From contig NC_086254.1 of NCBI RefSeq assembly GCF_021018805.1, positions 3,335,001-3,399,000 of the forward strand: DNA of 64,000 bases, written 5' to 3'. Positions 46,557-58,348 of this stretch are shown one piece after another. The notes below the pieces were generated by a model. It was not told where the DNA came from and did not search any database. It saw only the letters and a list, made by a program, of their open reading frames with translations. The first letter of the stretch is position 1. Every line of letters begins with the position of its first letter. The translations under genes were made by a program, and so were the position numbers. Source of the DNA: Prinia subflava (Eukaryota; Chordata; Aves; Passeriformes; Cisticolidae).

Positions 46557-46870
46557 GGTCATGGGTGTGCTCAGGTCATGGGTGCCCAGCAGTGAGTTTA
46601 GGGGTGCTCAGGCCGTGGGTGTGCTCAGGCCATGGGTGCCTGGCAGTGAGTTTGGGGGTGCTCATGCCATGGGTGTGGGGATGCTCAGGCCATGGGTGCC
46701 TGGCAGTGAGTTTAGGGGTGCTCATGCCGTGGGTGTGCTCAGGCTATGGGTGCCCAGCAGTGAGTTTGGGGGTGCTCATGCCGTGGGTGTGGGGATGCTC
46801 AGGCCATGGGTGCCTGGCAGTGAGTTTAGGGGTGCTCATGCCGTGGGTGTGGGGATGCTCAGGTCATGGA
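46557..46870. repeat. Minisatellite with alternating 54- and 60-bp units
   Basis: Five copies, marked by CAGTGAGTTT at 46590, 46644, 46704, 46758 and 46818, spaced 54, 60, 54 and 60 bp. The 6-bp difference is an extra GGGGAT. Both lengths are multiples of 3, which explains a 211-codon open frame that I do not regard as a gene. Confidence 0.93.
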
Positions 46871-49800
46871 AGCAGGAACACTCGTGCTGTTCCTCACCTT
46901 CCCTTTGCCACCACCTGTGTGACGCTCTGGCAGCTGCATCGTGCCCAGCACGGTGGCACTGCCAGCCCTTGGGTGCTGCCCACAGGAACAGGACACAGGG
47001 GCTTTCTGTGCATCATCCCAGCACTGCAGTGAGGGTCCTGGGACATCTCTGTCCTCTCTTCCTGTGCTCCTGTTTTTTCTTTTGTTTCCCCTTGATGTGT
47101 TATCCCAGGTGAGAGTCCCTTTTCCCGTGCAGTTCTCCTGCATACCCCAGCTCCGTGATCACCATTGTCTGCTCCCTCACCCTGAGCAGGGTGATCCAGC
47201 ACTCTGAGTGCAGAGTTAATATCAATCAACTGGAGTCTGATTCATGGCAACATTAAAAAAAAAAAAAAAAAAAGAATCAAGATCTGCTGGCCTGCAATTA
47301 TTTTGGGCTTTATTTAGCCCAAAGGGTTGTGGCACTCCTGGAACCTGTGTTATTGCTCCTGGAAAACTTTATCTCCTTTGGGCTGTTGCACCCCAGAGCC
47401 TGTGGTGTGATGGGCAATGAGGAGGAGACTGTGGAGCAGGAGCCCATCCTTACTGCCAGAGGTGCTGCTGCTGCTCCCATCCCAGTGCAGGAGGGACCTG
47501 TGGCTCCCTGGCTTTGTGTGGCTGGCAGCAGTGTCCCCCAGGACAGTGCCTCAGTCCCTGCTGTTCTGTGTGCTTGGGACAGAGAGGGAGGCAAGGAGCC
47601 CTGGAGGTGAGGGGACACAGGACCATCACTGTCCTGAGCTGTGGTGCCCATGGCACCCTCATCTCTCTCTGCTGGTTCATCCTCTGTGTGTGTTGTGTGA
47701 ATTTGGTCCCACTCCTGCTGTGGTTTCCAGCCTTGGCTGGTCCCTGAGCCCTGGCTGGGATCCACATGGGTGGATGGCTGAGCTGGGCTGGCTGCACAGT
47801 GACTCTGGCCTCTCCTGAGGTCCTGTCATCCAGGGAGGTCACAAAAAGGGAGGAAGGAGAGCAAGGAGCCAAAACGTGAGGGGATATGGCAGCTGTGCCC
47901 CTTGCTGTCTGCACTGGCAGAGCTCAGCCCCAGTCCAGGGCTCTCCCAGCCATCTCTGGATGCACTGGGCTGGGGCTGCCTGTGCCTGTGGTGTCCTCAG
48001 GCTCTCCTTGCCTCTTCTACTGGATTTGGTGGTTCCCAGCTGGGCCCTGTATACCAAGGGGAGAAGAAGAGCCAGAGACCCCTCTGTAGCGTCCAGGAAC
48101 CCTGCTCTGGTGGGCAGTGAGCTGGGCTGTGGCATTGTCCCCTGCAGGTGGGGTGCTGGGTGGCACTGGTGGCATCAGAGGCACAGCTCTTGGGTGTCAC
48201 AGACACTGCTCTGTGGTTGAGTTTCTCTCATCTTCCTCCAGCAGCCAGGATCCCCCCATCCCCTCCCCATCCCTCCTCATTCCATGGCTGGGATTCCTCG
48301 TGCATTTGGCTCTCAGGTGTGGCATTGTCAGGGTGAGGGGAGCTGGTTAAGGGGGGTGTGAAGAGCAGAAATCTGGGGCTGCTCTGGAAAGTGCTGGGAG
48401 AATGAAGGGGCAGGATCAGAAGTGACAGCCTGGCATCAGTGGGGTGAGGAGGGCACCCCTAGAGCCACATCTCCACTGGACGGGCCCTGTCACCCACAGT
48501 GTGGCCTCCTGGGGTGCTGCCTGTGCGGGCAGGGAGGGGCAGGGACCCCAGGGTGCGGAGGGGGCTCTGCAGCAGGCTCCCTCCACCCCAGCAGCATTTC
48601 TTCTGCAGCTGGAGCTCTGCCTTCTCCTGCTGAATCTCCATTGTCTTGTGCTGACACTGGGGATAATCCCTTATCTGCAGAAATGGGTTTAGGAGGGCTG
48701 AGCTGAGCAAACCCTAAATCCTTTTACTCTTTCCTGAGATTATTCTGACGGGAGACTGGGTGCTCTCTAGGCATGCTGAGAGCAGGAGCAGCAGGTTCTG
48801 GTCAGTAGAGCTGGGCAGCAGCACAGGCAGCAGGAGGAGGGTGGCCAGAAGTCCTGGGATCTCTGGGACCTCAGCATCACCCATGGAGATCCCACTGTGG
48901 GTGCACCAGGAGCTCCTGCTATGGGCACATTCCAAGAACTGACTCTACAAAGCTACAGCTAAATTATTGAGAGGGGAAAAAGTCAGGGATAGTGAGTGGA
49001 AAACTGCTGGGAATAGCTTGAGGAGGAATTATTGGTGAAAATCCACTTGGGTAAATTCACTCTGGGAAGGCAGTGGCTGTGTGTGTCTCTGGGTGTCTGT
49101 GTCTGTACTTGCGTGTTGCAGGGGAGGTGTGTGGCTGTGCTTCAGGTGGGAGGAGAGGGAGAAGAGGTCAATTAAAAACGGAGAGTTCAGGCAAGCAGTC
49201 TGAGAAGTGGTAGCCAGAGCAGGAAATGAGTGCTGAAGGACCCTGGGAGCTCTCACAGTGGTTTACAGGGGCGCAGAGGAGCACGGGTGGGTTGGGTCTG
49301 CTGGAGGAGTGGGACATTGCTGGGGGGTGCATGGGCACCTTTGACTGGGCTGGTGAGGTGGGTGGCCTCGTGCCAAGGAAGGGAGACCATGGCTGCAGCA
49401 TGGGAGACTGTGGGCCTGATATCTTTGGGCCTTAGAGATTTTAGCCTGTTGGTAGCTGCTAACTCCTTTCCCAAGGGAAAAGTTTCTTAGGAAAGCTTCT
49501 TCCCAAAACATCTTGGCAAAAGGAGACCTCACGTTGGACAGGGCTGGAGCCTGCCAGAAGTGGCTCCTCTTACCCCTGGAGGTGTGTCGTGTCTGGGCTG
49601 TGTCTGTCAGAAATGAGGGTGCTCTGCACTGCTGGTGGGGTGTTCTGCTGGGAAAGCTGCAGGTGCTGTGCTGGGTTTGCCAACACCAACTGATAAGACA
49701 TTGAGGAGAAATTGGAAGAGGAATTGAGGGGTGGAGAGCCAGGATGCCCAGTGGGAGACTGGACAGCCTCCTGGGAGAACAGGTTGGATGGTGATGGGTC

Positions 49801-50270
49801 CAGCTCCAAGACACTCCTGAGAGTCCTGGGCAGCAACCAGGTGAGCCCAGCTGGAGAGTGGGTCTGACACCAGGGTGGGAATGGGTGCCTGTCCCATCCC
49901 TGACTGATCAGTGCAGAGCAGAATCCTCACAAAACCACCCCAGGGACGAGTGACCAGTGTCTGAGGGGCTCAGGCTGGGAACTGGCAGGAGCTGTGAAAT
50001 GAGCTGTTCTGCCTCAGTGCAGGGCAAACCTGGCCCTGTGCACCTCTGCCCTCCCCACCACTCTGCAATGCTGGCTGTGTCCTTCAGGAATGGGGCTGCA
50101 GCTGCTCTGAGTGCTTCTGGAGTGTTCCTGAGGTACATGCGACCTTTTTCCTTCTGAACAGTGACAAAACAAAGACACCTGCAATAGGATGTTCAGCCCA
50201 GTGGTGCTGGCCCATGGCTGTGGTGCTGTGCATGGTTCTGCATCCAGTGTTCTACCTAGTGCTGAAAACA
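46871..50270. other. STX1A intron 3, no gene recognised
   Basis: A run of 19-20 A lies at 47253-47272, possibly a decayed retroposon tail. Otherwise GC-rich intron with overlapping open frames on both strands and no recognisable protein family. Confidence 0.45.
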
Positions 50271-50271
50271 G

Positions 50272-50540
50272 TGCTCAGCCGGGAGAAAAAGAGGCTCGGG
50301 AGGGACCTTCTTGCTCTTTACAACTCTCTGAAAGGATGTAGCAAGACTTGAGAAAATTAATTCACAGAAAGTGTGGTCAGGCAGTGGAACAGGCTGTGAA
50401 GGGCAATGGTGGAGTCACCATCCCTGGAGAGATTTAAGAGATGTGTGGATGTGGCTCTTGGAGATGTGGTTAGTGGTGGCAGTGCTGAGTTTAACTCAAA
50501 GATCTTGGAGGGCTGCTCCAGCCTAAACGATTCCATGATA
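50272..50540 (+). mobile_element. CR1 LINE 3' fragment
   Basis: GGGAGAAAAAGAGGCTCGGG, CAACTCTCTGAAAGGATG, GTGGAGTCACCATCCCTGG and CCTAAACGATTCCATGATA match a forward CR1 with internal deletions. Confidence 0.85.
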
Positions 50541-52095
50541 ATCCTGTTCCTTTTTAGAGACAGTTCACACAGTGCTGCCTTATGTCTGACAAAATCACTG
50601 CAGTAATCAAGTGTTTGACTCCTTCTAAATCTTTTCAGCGCTTGTTTTAGGGGAAAGCATTCAGACAGCAAATATCTCCCATTTCCCCTTGAACTCCCCC
50701 AAAATCCCTGTATTTCATAGCCTCACAGCACCACCCACCTTCTGCGTGAGGCTCCAGCCCCCTCTCCTGACACCCGTGCCAGCCCCCTCTCTCCAGGGTC
50801 TGTGCCCACTGCCCGAGCTGATCCAAGGGTGCTGCCAGCTGCAGGGCTGCCCTGGCGTGTGGGTGCTGCATGGAGGGGTGGGGAATAACCATTCCCTGCA
50901 TCCCAGGAAGAGGATGAATCACCGTGGGGGCACTGCTGCCCGTTTGCTGTTCCTGGAAGCCCTGCAGAGAGCCTGGGAGCTGCTGACTCGGAGCTGTGGC
51001 TGCTCTGGCAGCTGCCAGCCCAGCCCCTGCAGGCTGATCCTTTCTCCCTGCCCAGAGCTGCCTGCCTGCCTTCCAAGGGCTTGGGCTCCCACTGGCAGGG
51101 CTGGCACACTGCTGTTCACCAGCCCGGCCGCCCACACACGAGCACATGGCCTGGACATCTGTGGGACGTTCTTGGGTACCACTTGGAGCTCCTGTTTCCT
51201 GAGCTGGGCAGGGTTTGGTGCCATGAGCTGCCCAAAAGCTCAATCAATAAACCATGGGATTTATTTTTGTTTCTCCTTGTCAGGCTCTTTGCTGTCTCCT
51301 GGGTTGTCCCCATCCCCTGTGCCCAGCTTGAGCTGTTGGCAAAGACACTGAGGGAGTGGGAGGACTTAGGGCTTGGCTTCATGCATATTCCACAGCCCAG
51401 AGCAGTGTCTGCCTCCTGGCTTCTTCCCCCACCATGAATGTGAACTCTCTCTAGCTTGTCTCAGGTCCTGGTGAGGCTGATGTTGTTTGCTCAGAGAGTT
51501 TGGGGTGAATAGCAGCTTGTGTGGGTGCTTTGAAGGTCTTGAATGACAAGGGCTGGGAAGGGTGTGGGTGGGCAATGGTTCTGGGGGTTAGGGCCACAGT
51601 TAGAGCTTCAATCTACAGCCAGGAGAGAGCCTGTTCCAGCCTAGGCTCTCTGTGAAGCCACAGCCTCCTTCTGGACACATTCACATCCTCTGGCGTGGCC
51701 CCTCCATGCCTGCAGGGGGACATCCTGCCTCACCATCCCACCTCACCATGGTTTTCATCACGGGCTGCAGGGAAAAGCTCTGCTCTGCTGCCTGCAGCAC
51801 CTCCAGCCCCTCCTTCTGCACTGGCCTCAGGGTGTGCAGGGCAGTTTCTCTCACATGTTCTCATGTCTTCCTCGCAGCTGCTGTTGGACGTTGTTTTGTG
51901 GCCTTTATCTGAGGCACTGGCACTGATGGGCTCAGCTTTGGCCAGCAGTGTTTGTTTTGCAGCCATTTGACACTGGCTGTGCCCTGCAAAGGGGCAGCTC
52001 CTGGGGAGGGGCTTCTCACAGAGAACACCTCTGGAGCTCCCCCTCTGCAAGTGCCAGCAGCTCCCATAGGTTTGGAAGTTTGTGAAATGATGGAT
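50541..52095. other. STX1A intron 3, no gene recognised
   Basis: A 220-codon + frame at 50689-51351 is opposed by a 198-codon minus frame over the same DNA. Neither has a recognisable motif, so neither is called. Confidence 0.45.
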
Positions 52096-52096
52096 T

Positions 52097-52328
52097 TGCA
52101 GAATGGTTTGGGTTGGAAGGGACTTAAAGGCTAATCTTGTTCCTCCCCGTGCCATGGCAGGGACACGTTCCACTGTCCCAGGCTGCTCCAAGCCCTGTCC
52201 AACCTGATCTGGGACACTTCCAGGGATGGGGCAGCCACAGCTTCTCTGAATAGCCTGTGTCAGGGCCTCCCCACCCTCACAGGGAAGAATTTCTTCCTAA
52301 TATGTAATCTAAATTTCTCCTCTTCTAG
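52097..52328 (-). mobile_element. CR1 LINE 3' fragment
   Basis: GCAGAATGGTTTGGGTTGG, CCAGGGATGGGGCAGCCACAG and AAGAATTTCTTCCTAATATG give the reverse-complement CR1 3' end. It is followed by a short TCCATTCCTCCATCC repeat (52347-52380). Confidence 0.92.
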
Positions 52329-53330
52329 AGACCAGCAGGATACCCTCCATTCCTCCATCCATTCCTCCATCCATTCCTTCTGCATCTTCACCTGTTCTGT
52401 CATGCCTGCTGCAAATGGTTGTGTTGGTCAGAGTTGAGAAACATTCTAGAAAATTAGGAAAGGGTTGAGTCAGCATGTGATGTTTTTGTTCTTGTTTTCC
52501 CACAGCTTGAATCAATAAGTTGCAATGTGAAACTCTGAGCTCTGTTTCCAAGAATAAATGTCAGCCTTTGGGAACTGAAGGACTGCACAGAGGTCAGATA
52601 TGGGGAGCAGCTGGAAAGTGAAATACCATGGAAAGGTGCTGCCATTCCAATGGGACATTGCTGCTTATGAGCTGGAGATGGTTCAGTAGGAGAAAAACAC
52701 CCCCTGATGTGTCACTTGGCTTCTTCCCTGGCAATCTGCTGCCGAATTATCAGTGCTGGGACCCCCTGCCTGTGATCTGTGGGTGCTCAGCAGTGCACAC
52801 TGCAGAGCTCCACAGCTCTGTGTGCACAGGGTGGGATGGAGCACCCTGCACCCCAGGGCTGCCCACCCCTGGGTGCCCCATTGCTTAGTCAGGGCACTCA
52901 GCCTGCTGAGGCTGCCCCAAAGGGATATCCTGGCCTGGGGATGGGGGTGGATTCATGGGATGTGGTGATGCTGAAGGATTTTTCTCACACCTGAGACCTT
53001 CTACCCAACGTAGCTGGCTCATGGGTGCAATTCCTGCATTGGTGGAGTGCTGGGCTGCCCTTGCAGGGATGTGTCATGCTGTTAGCACGCTCCAGTTCCT
53101 CTCCAGCTGGTGATGATGGGCTGTGTTGGGAGCAGTCCCCTCTGGAGACGGTGACACGAGGACATGGGCTGGGAAGGTGCTGCTGTAAATCCTGGCTGGT
53201 GACTGAGACACAGAGATGGAGTTTGGGCTGACATTCCAGCCTGAGCAGGAGATGTTTACAGATCTGGCTGATAGGGACAAAGGAATCAGTCTGTCACTTG
53301 AGGAGCAATGCCTGCTCTGTGTTAGTGACC
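52329..53330. other. STX1A intron 3, no feature recognised
   Basis: Unique intronic sequence with a short (TCCATTCC)n run at its start. Confidence 0.45.
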
Positions 53331-53332
53331 GT

Positions 53333-53662
53333 GAGGGGCCATGGCTTAGGAGGGACCTCCTCCCTGACAGGAAGGTGGAGCCAGGTGGGGCTTGGGCTCT
53401 GCTCCCAGGGAACAGGGACAGGACAAGAGGAAACAGCCTCGAGTTGCACTGGGGGATATTTAGATTGGCTGCTGAGAAAAATTTGTTGTCCAGCCTTGGC
53501 ACAGGCTTGCAGGGCAGTGGTGGAGTCCCCATTCCTGGATGGATTTAACAGATGTGTGGATGTAGCTTAGTAGTAGTGGCCTTGCCAGTGCTGGAGGAAT
53601 GGCTGGACTTCATCATCTTAGAGGGCTTTGCCAGCCTAATTGGTCCTGTGATTCTGTGGTTG
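53333..53662 (+). mobile_element. CR1 LINE 3' fragment
   Basis: GAGGGACCTCCTCCCTGACAGG, GGACAGGACAAGAGGAAACAG, GGCAGTGGTGGAGTCCCC and CCTAATTGGTCCTGTGATTCTGTGG are in forward CR1 order, with a decayed terminal repeat. Confidence 0.9.
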
Positions 53663-54490
53663 GGGAAATGGGATCAATTATTGATGTTTTGGGCATGATG
53701 GCTACAAAGGCTCTGGCTGGGCAACACTAAGGCCAAACACAAAGGAGAGTGTGGCTTGTTGATGGCCCTGTCACTTCCCTTGTGGTGGCATGTCTCCTCC
53801 TGTGTCCCTGGAGCCCTTTCTGCTGATCCTGCCTCAGCCCCTGGGCTCTGTTGGAGAGAAATGTGTTTTGAGAGCAGGCAACAAATCTTGAACTTGCTTT
53901 TAATGCCAGCGGAGCCTGCTTAATAGGTTTAAGCATCTTATCTCCCAGCACTGTTAATGAGTTTCCAGGCCCCACAGAGGTGGAGCTGAACTGTATTTTC
54001 CTAATCAAGTTATCAGTTTATGAGCAAAAATGCAAATAAAGGAATTGCTTTGGATGCAACTAAAAAGAAGTGCTGTCTGGAGAAGCACTGAGCATCATGG
54101 CATGGATAACAGGATTGGGGAAAAGCCCAGGAATTGTCTGGTAAAGATGAAATGCACCTGGGACAAGGCCTCTCCAATGTCTGGGACTCTCTCATGGAAG
54201 ATTTTTCTTAATCATATGAAGCTCTAAATGGTGGAAGCATTTATTGAATCACTAAATGTATGCCCTACTGGTAGAAGAGCTCACCAAGAGTTAATGGATG
54301 ATTAATTAGCTTTGAGGTAAATAATTAATCAAGTGGTATAGAATCCAGCAGGTCAGGACTTGGCTTCTGATCTGTAAATAATCTGTGTGTGCAGCTGAAG
54401 ACCATCGTGTGCAGATAATTCTTTATTACCTGTGAACCACTTCCCTGTGCACCTTTAGTAAGGGGAGTGATCCATCATTGTTCTGTAACT
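53663..54490. other. A/T-rich intronic stretch, candidate conserved element
   Basis: Between two CR1 copies, 53880-54430 is A/T-rich and holds several homeodomain- and POU-like words: ATGCAAATAAA (54030), GATGATTAATTAGC (54297), AATAATTAATCAAG (54320). No coding potential. Regulatory function is inference. Confidence 0.3.
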
Positions 54491-54494
54491 GCCA

Positions 54495-54752
54495 GGGGTG
54501 GTCAGGGCTGGAGGTAGCAGCACTTTGGATATTGGAGAGAAATTCTTCTCTGTGAGGGTGGGCAGGCCCTGGCACAGGTGCCCAGAGCAGCTGTGGCTGC
54601 CCCTGGATCCCTGGAAGTGCCCAAGGCCAGGCTGGATGAGGGTTGGAGCAACCTGGGCTAGTGAAAGGTGTTTCTGGCCATTGCAGGGGGTGGAACAAGA
54701 TGAGTTTTTATGGTTGTTTCCAATCCAGACCACTCTAGGTCCATGATTCCAT
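54495..54752 (+). mobile_element. CR1 LINE 3' fragment
   Basis: GAGAAATTCTTCTCTGTGAGGG, TGCCCAGAGCAGCTGTGGCTGC, AAGGCCAGGCTGGATGAGGG and the degenerate tail GGTCCATGATTCC give the forward CR1 3' end. Confidence 0.9.
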
Positions 54753-54981
54753 TGATCAGTGAAATGTGATGCTGTTTTGGTCAGTTTTGATGGGCACCAT
54801 CTCCAAGCCAGCCGCTGAGTGTGTGTGTGTGTGTGCACAAGGACATTTGTGACATTTCCCAAACCCAGAGGCTTCTTTCCTGGTTTCCTGGAGCTGTCAC
54901 CTCCACAGTCCCAGTCTGAACCTGGTGGAAGCCTTTTCCTCCTGGGTCTGGTCAAAAGCGATGGGTATCATCAGATCATGA

Positions 54982-55112
54982 TATCACAGAGTGGTTTGGG
55001 TTGCAAGGCACCTTAAAAGCTCCTCTTGTTCCACCCCCTGCCATGGGCAGGAACATCTTCTGCTATCCCAGGTTGCTCCAAGCCCAGTCTGACCTGGTGC
55101 CAGGTTGGAAAC
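54982..55112 (-). mobile_element. CR1 LINE 3' fragment
   Basis: TATCACAGAGTGGTTTGGG, CCCCTGCCATGGGCAGGAAC and AGGTTGCTCCAAGCCCAG in reverse-complement order; truncated after about 130 bp. With the copy at 54495 it forms an opposite-strand pair 230 bp apart. Confidence 0.9.
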
Positions 55113-57890
55113 TTTTTCCTCTGCCCTTCAAACCACAGCCATGAAGGGAACAGCTTCTGGGGAAAGTTATGATGGAAAATAACCAAATCCTGACATGCCC
55201 ACATACCAGAGTGAGTCTGTGTCAGCTCCAGCCTTTCTCTGGTGCCATGACATGAAACCATCCCTCATTCTGTGCCTGTGGGCAAGGGTTTGAATACTGC
55301 TTGACTTTATTGCAATGTGAAAAGGTGTTGAGTTGCATCTATATTTCAAAACTTGCAACTATCAGTTGGATATTACAGCTGGACAGGTTCTGTCAAAGAG
55401 TTTCCAGTTCACTGTTTCCAGTACAAATGATTATTGGTCTTTATTCTCTTAAATAAGGATTGACTTAAAAGATTGATCATACAAAGGCTTAGGAGAAGGA
55501 GGACCTTAACTTCAGGTAAAGAGCCCCTGGGTTCAAGAGGAGCTGACCCTGAGGAGTCTCTGGAGCTCTGAGGGCAGTTGAGGCAGTGTAGGTGCATTAG
55601 CATTTATCTAGAGCAAAACAGCAGAGATGAGAAGACAGAGCAGTTTGTGTCTGTGGTTGCTTTAATTAGTCAGTGCTTAGAAACCCACAGGTTTCTCCTA
55701 AAAAGTTTCTGGGCTGAAATCAGAGCAGGGGCAGAGTGGCTGGAAGGGTTTTTCTGTGCTCCCTTTGCCTTTGGCTGGTTGTACAAGCTGTGATGCTGCC
55801 TGCTCTCCCCAGCTGCAGGGAGCTGCTGTTCTCAGACTGGCAGGAGCTCTCTTTGAAGGTTTTGTTGAGGGAACAAGGCTGATGTTCCAAAGTTCTCTGT
55901 CGGCCAAAGCCACCGGTGAGAACCACGGCTGCTGTGACCTCTGCCAGTCCTTTCCTTTCTCGTTCCTTTTAGCACAGGGAGAAGGTTGGGAGGAGAGGTG
56001 GCAATGTCGAGGCTTGAAAGGCTCCTCTTTCCCCGGGAGGGGCAGCAGAGCAGTCAGGTGCTACATCTGCTCTCAGAAGGCAGCAGAGCCTCGTCCTTGT
56101 GTGGTGCAGAGCATTGTCCCTGCTGTACTTGGAAGGAGCATGAAGTCTCTGTGTCACTTCTTGTCACCTCACCTACTGTTCTGTGATGAAAGGCAATTCC
56201 AACCTCATGCTGATACCTTGTTTTTAGGACTTGTCCTGAGCTCAGAGTCCCCTGTGAAGCATCCTCCTGTGGGGATGGTGGAAGGTGACTCCGCAGCGTG
56301 CCGGGCAATGATTTGGAGTAACTTTTTTTTTTTTTCCATTGAGGGCTTAAAAGTTTTGAATCATGATGATAAAACCAGCAAGTTCCTGTCTTTGTCACCA
56401 CTTCCTGATCAGGTTGGGTGTGTGAGAGAGGAGGTGGGATTTTTCTGTACAGGTGTGGGCATTTAGGAGGATGCAGCTGAGTGACTCATGTGTGTTCAGC
56501 CCAAGTCAGAAAGTAGGACACGTTTATGCAAGGCATGTTAACATCTCTTAAAAATGCCTCAGCTATAAGAAGTGCCTTATTCTTGGCATCCATCTGGGTT
56601 CTTGCAGAGACAGTGCTTAGAGTGGGTAATGGCACCATGTGTGGATTATGTATCTCACCAAGACCAAAAAGAATCTGGAGCTCCCAATCTGGAAGATAAT
56701 TCTGTGCTCTTGAGACTACTGCAAGGTCTTTTAATAGCTTCTGGTGCTACAGGAAGGCAGCCTGGTGGGAAAGCAAGTTGGAGAATGTAGGCAGAACATC
56801 ACCCACCTTATTTTCTTCTGAATTTTAAGAAGATCCTGCTTAGTTCCTGCTGTACCAATTCTGCAGTGGTTGAGCCACATCAAATGGAGCTGCTCACAAG
56901 ATTTAGCTGGGGAAAGATGTATAAAATTTGCTCCTAATTGAAAAGATAATGAAGTGACATTTAGACTCTCGATCTTGTTCTTTTTTGTTTGCCCTGTTGT
57001 TCAGTTTTACATGAAAAAAGTGCTGATAAAAGGACTTGTCAGTGTTTGCCATTGTAGCTCCATTTCCAGGGTGTACCAGGTCTGAGCAGGGTGTTGGACA
57101 CAGCACCAAGGCCCTGGGGAACTCCTGCTGTCTTGCTAGAAAAGCTCTGAGCTGCTTTTTCCAGCAGCCTGAAGTGAAGAAATTAGTCATTAACTTTGCT
57201 GATGAAGGGCTTCCCCTTGGGACCAGCCTCTGAACCCACCACTGGTGGGAGGGTGGTCATTGAGATGGATGGAGCAGCTGGGAATGACGTCCCATCAGCT
57301 GTGAGCAGCAGAAAAATGAAAAAAAAACCCCATGTATTTTTATGATTGAAGTAATTTTTCATGTGAAAAATCCAAATTCTTGTGATGTAAACAGGCTTTT
57401 CTGAGCCCCTGGTGTGATCTTCTTGCAGTCAGCTGCTCTGGCACCTCAGCTGTGGGGAATGCTGCTGCTGCCTTGCTCCATCTCTAGCAGGAGGACCATA
57501 ATCCTGTGATCCCCCAAGGCTGGTATTCCTATTTCCAGTTTTGAATACAGTAGGACACCAACTTGAGTTACCTGAAGGCACCAGGTTCTGAACTGCCCAG
57601 GTTTGTCTCAAGCAGGACCTGGAGTTTTACACAGCAGTTGTGGCTTGGTGGACCTGGGACTTGGAAAACTCTCCTTCCTTATGTGTGCCTGGGGCTCCTA
57701 ATTAACATTGCAGGAGGAATGTAAATTGAAAATACCTTCCTGCTTGCCTTTTGCAGGGAAAATTGTACCCAGCAGGGCTGAAGCATGCCAGCCCTGCTGT
57801 GCCCTCTGCCTTGATCTGTTCTTCCAGGCTCAGCTCCTGGTGGTGAGATGTGCTCTCTGACCTGGCCCTCCACAGGGAAATGTGGAAGAA
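55113..57890. other. STX1A intron 3, no gene recognised
   Basis: A 236-codon + frame at 55756-56466 has no recognisable family and no splice or start support, so it is not called. A T-run (TTTTTTTTTTTTT) lies near 56323. Confidence 0.45.
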
Positions 57891-57891
57891 T

Positions 57892-58348
57892 CAAGGGCTG
57901 GAGCCCCTCTGCCCTGGAGGCAGGCTGAGAGAGCTGGGGGTGCTCAGCTGAGAGATGAGAAGGCTCTGGGGAGAGCCTGGAGCCCCTTCCAGCCTGAAGG
58001 GGGCTTATAAAAAGAGAGAGAGTGACTTTCTACATGCAAATAGTGACAGAACAAGTTTTAATCTAAAAGAGGGGAGATTAGATTAGATTAGATTAGATTA
58101 GATTAGATTAGATTAGATTAGATATTAAGAAGAAATTCTTACCTGTGATGGAGGTGAGGCCCTGGCACAGGTTGCCCAGAGCAGCTGTGGCTGCCCCATC
58201 CCTGGCAGTGTCCAAGCCCAGGATGGATGCAGCTTGGAGCAGCCTGGGATGGTGGAAGGTGTCCCTGCCCTTGGCACTGGGTTGGACTGGGTCACCTTTG
58301 AAGGTCCCTTCCAACCCAAACCAGTCCATGATTCTGTGATTCTCTGAG
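57892..58348 (+). mobile_element. CR1 LINE 3' fragment with internal microsatellite
   Basis: CTGGAGCCCCTCTGCC, GAGAGAGCTGGGGGTGCTCAG, then AAGAAGAAATTCTTACCTGTG, GGCCCTGGCACAGGTTGCCC and the tail CCATGATTCTGTGATTCTC give a well-preserved forward CR1. A (GATTA)9 expansion interrupts it at 58076. Confidence 0.94.
58076..58123. repeat. (GATTA)9 pentanucleotide microsatellite
   Basis: Nine perfect GATTA units sit where the CR1 consensus has a single AGATTAGATATTAG-like word, so the repeat appears to have grown from a seed inside the transposon. Confidence 0.96.

Noticed and set aside
47253..47272. Poly-A run as evidence of a processed pseudogene
   Set aside because: Upstream sequence shows no recognisable gene and no target-site duplication could be assigned.
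50647..51351. Opposed frames of 198 (minus) and 220 (plus) codons
   Set aside because: No motif, no splice or start context, and both strands open over the same GC-rich DNA.
55756..56466. A 236-codon + frame
   Set aside because: No recognisable domain and no repeat-independent support; it includes a poly-Phe run from a T tract.
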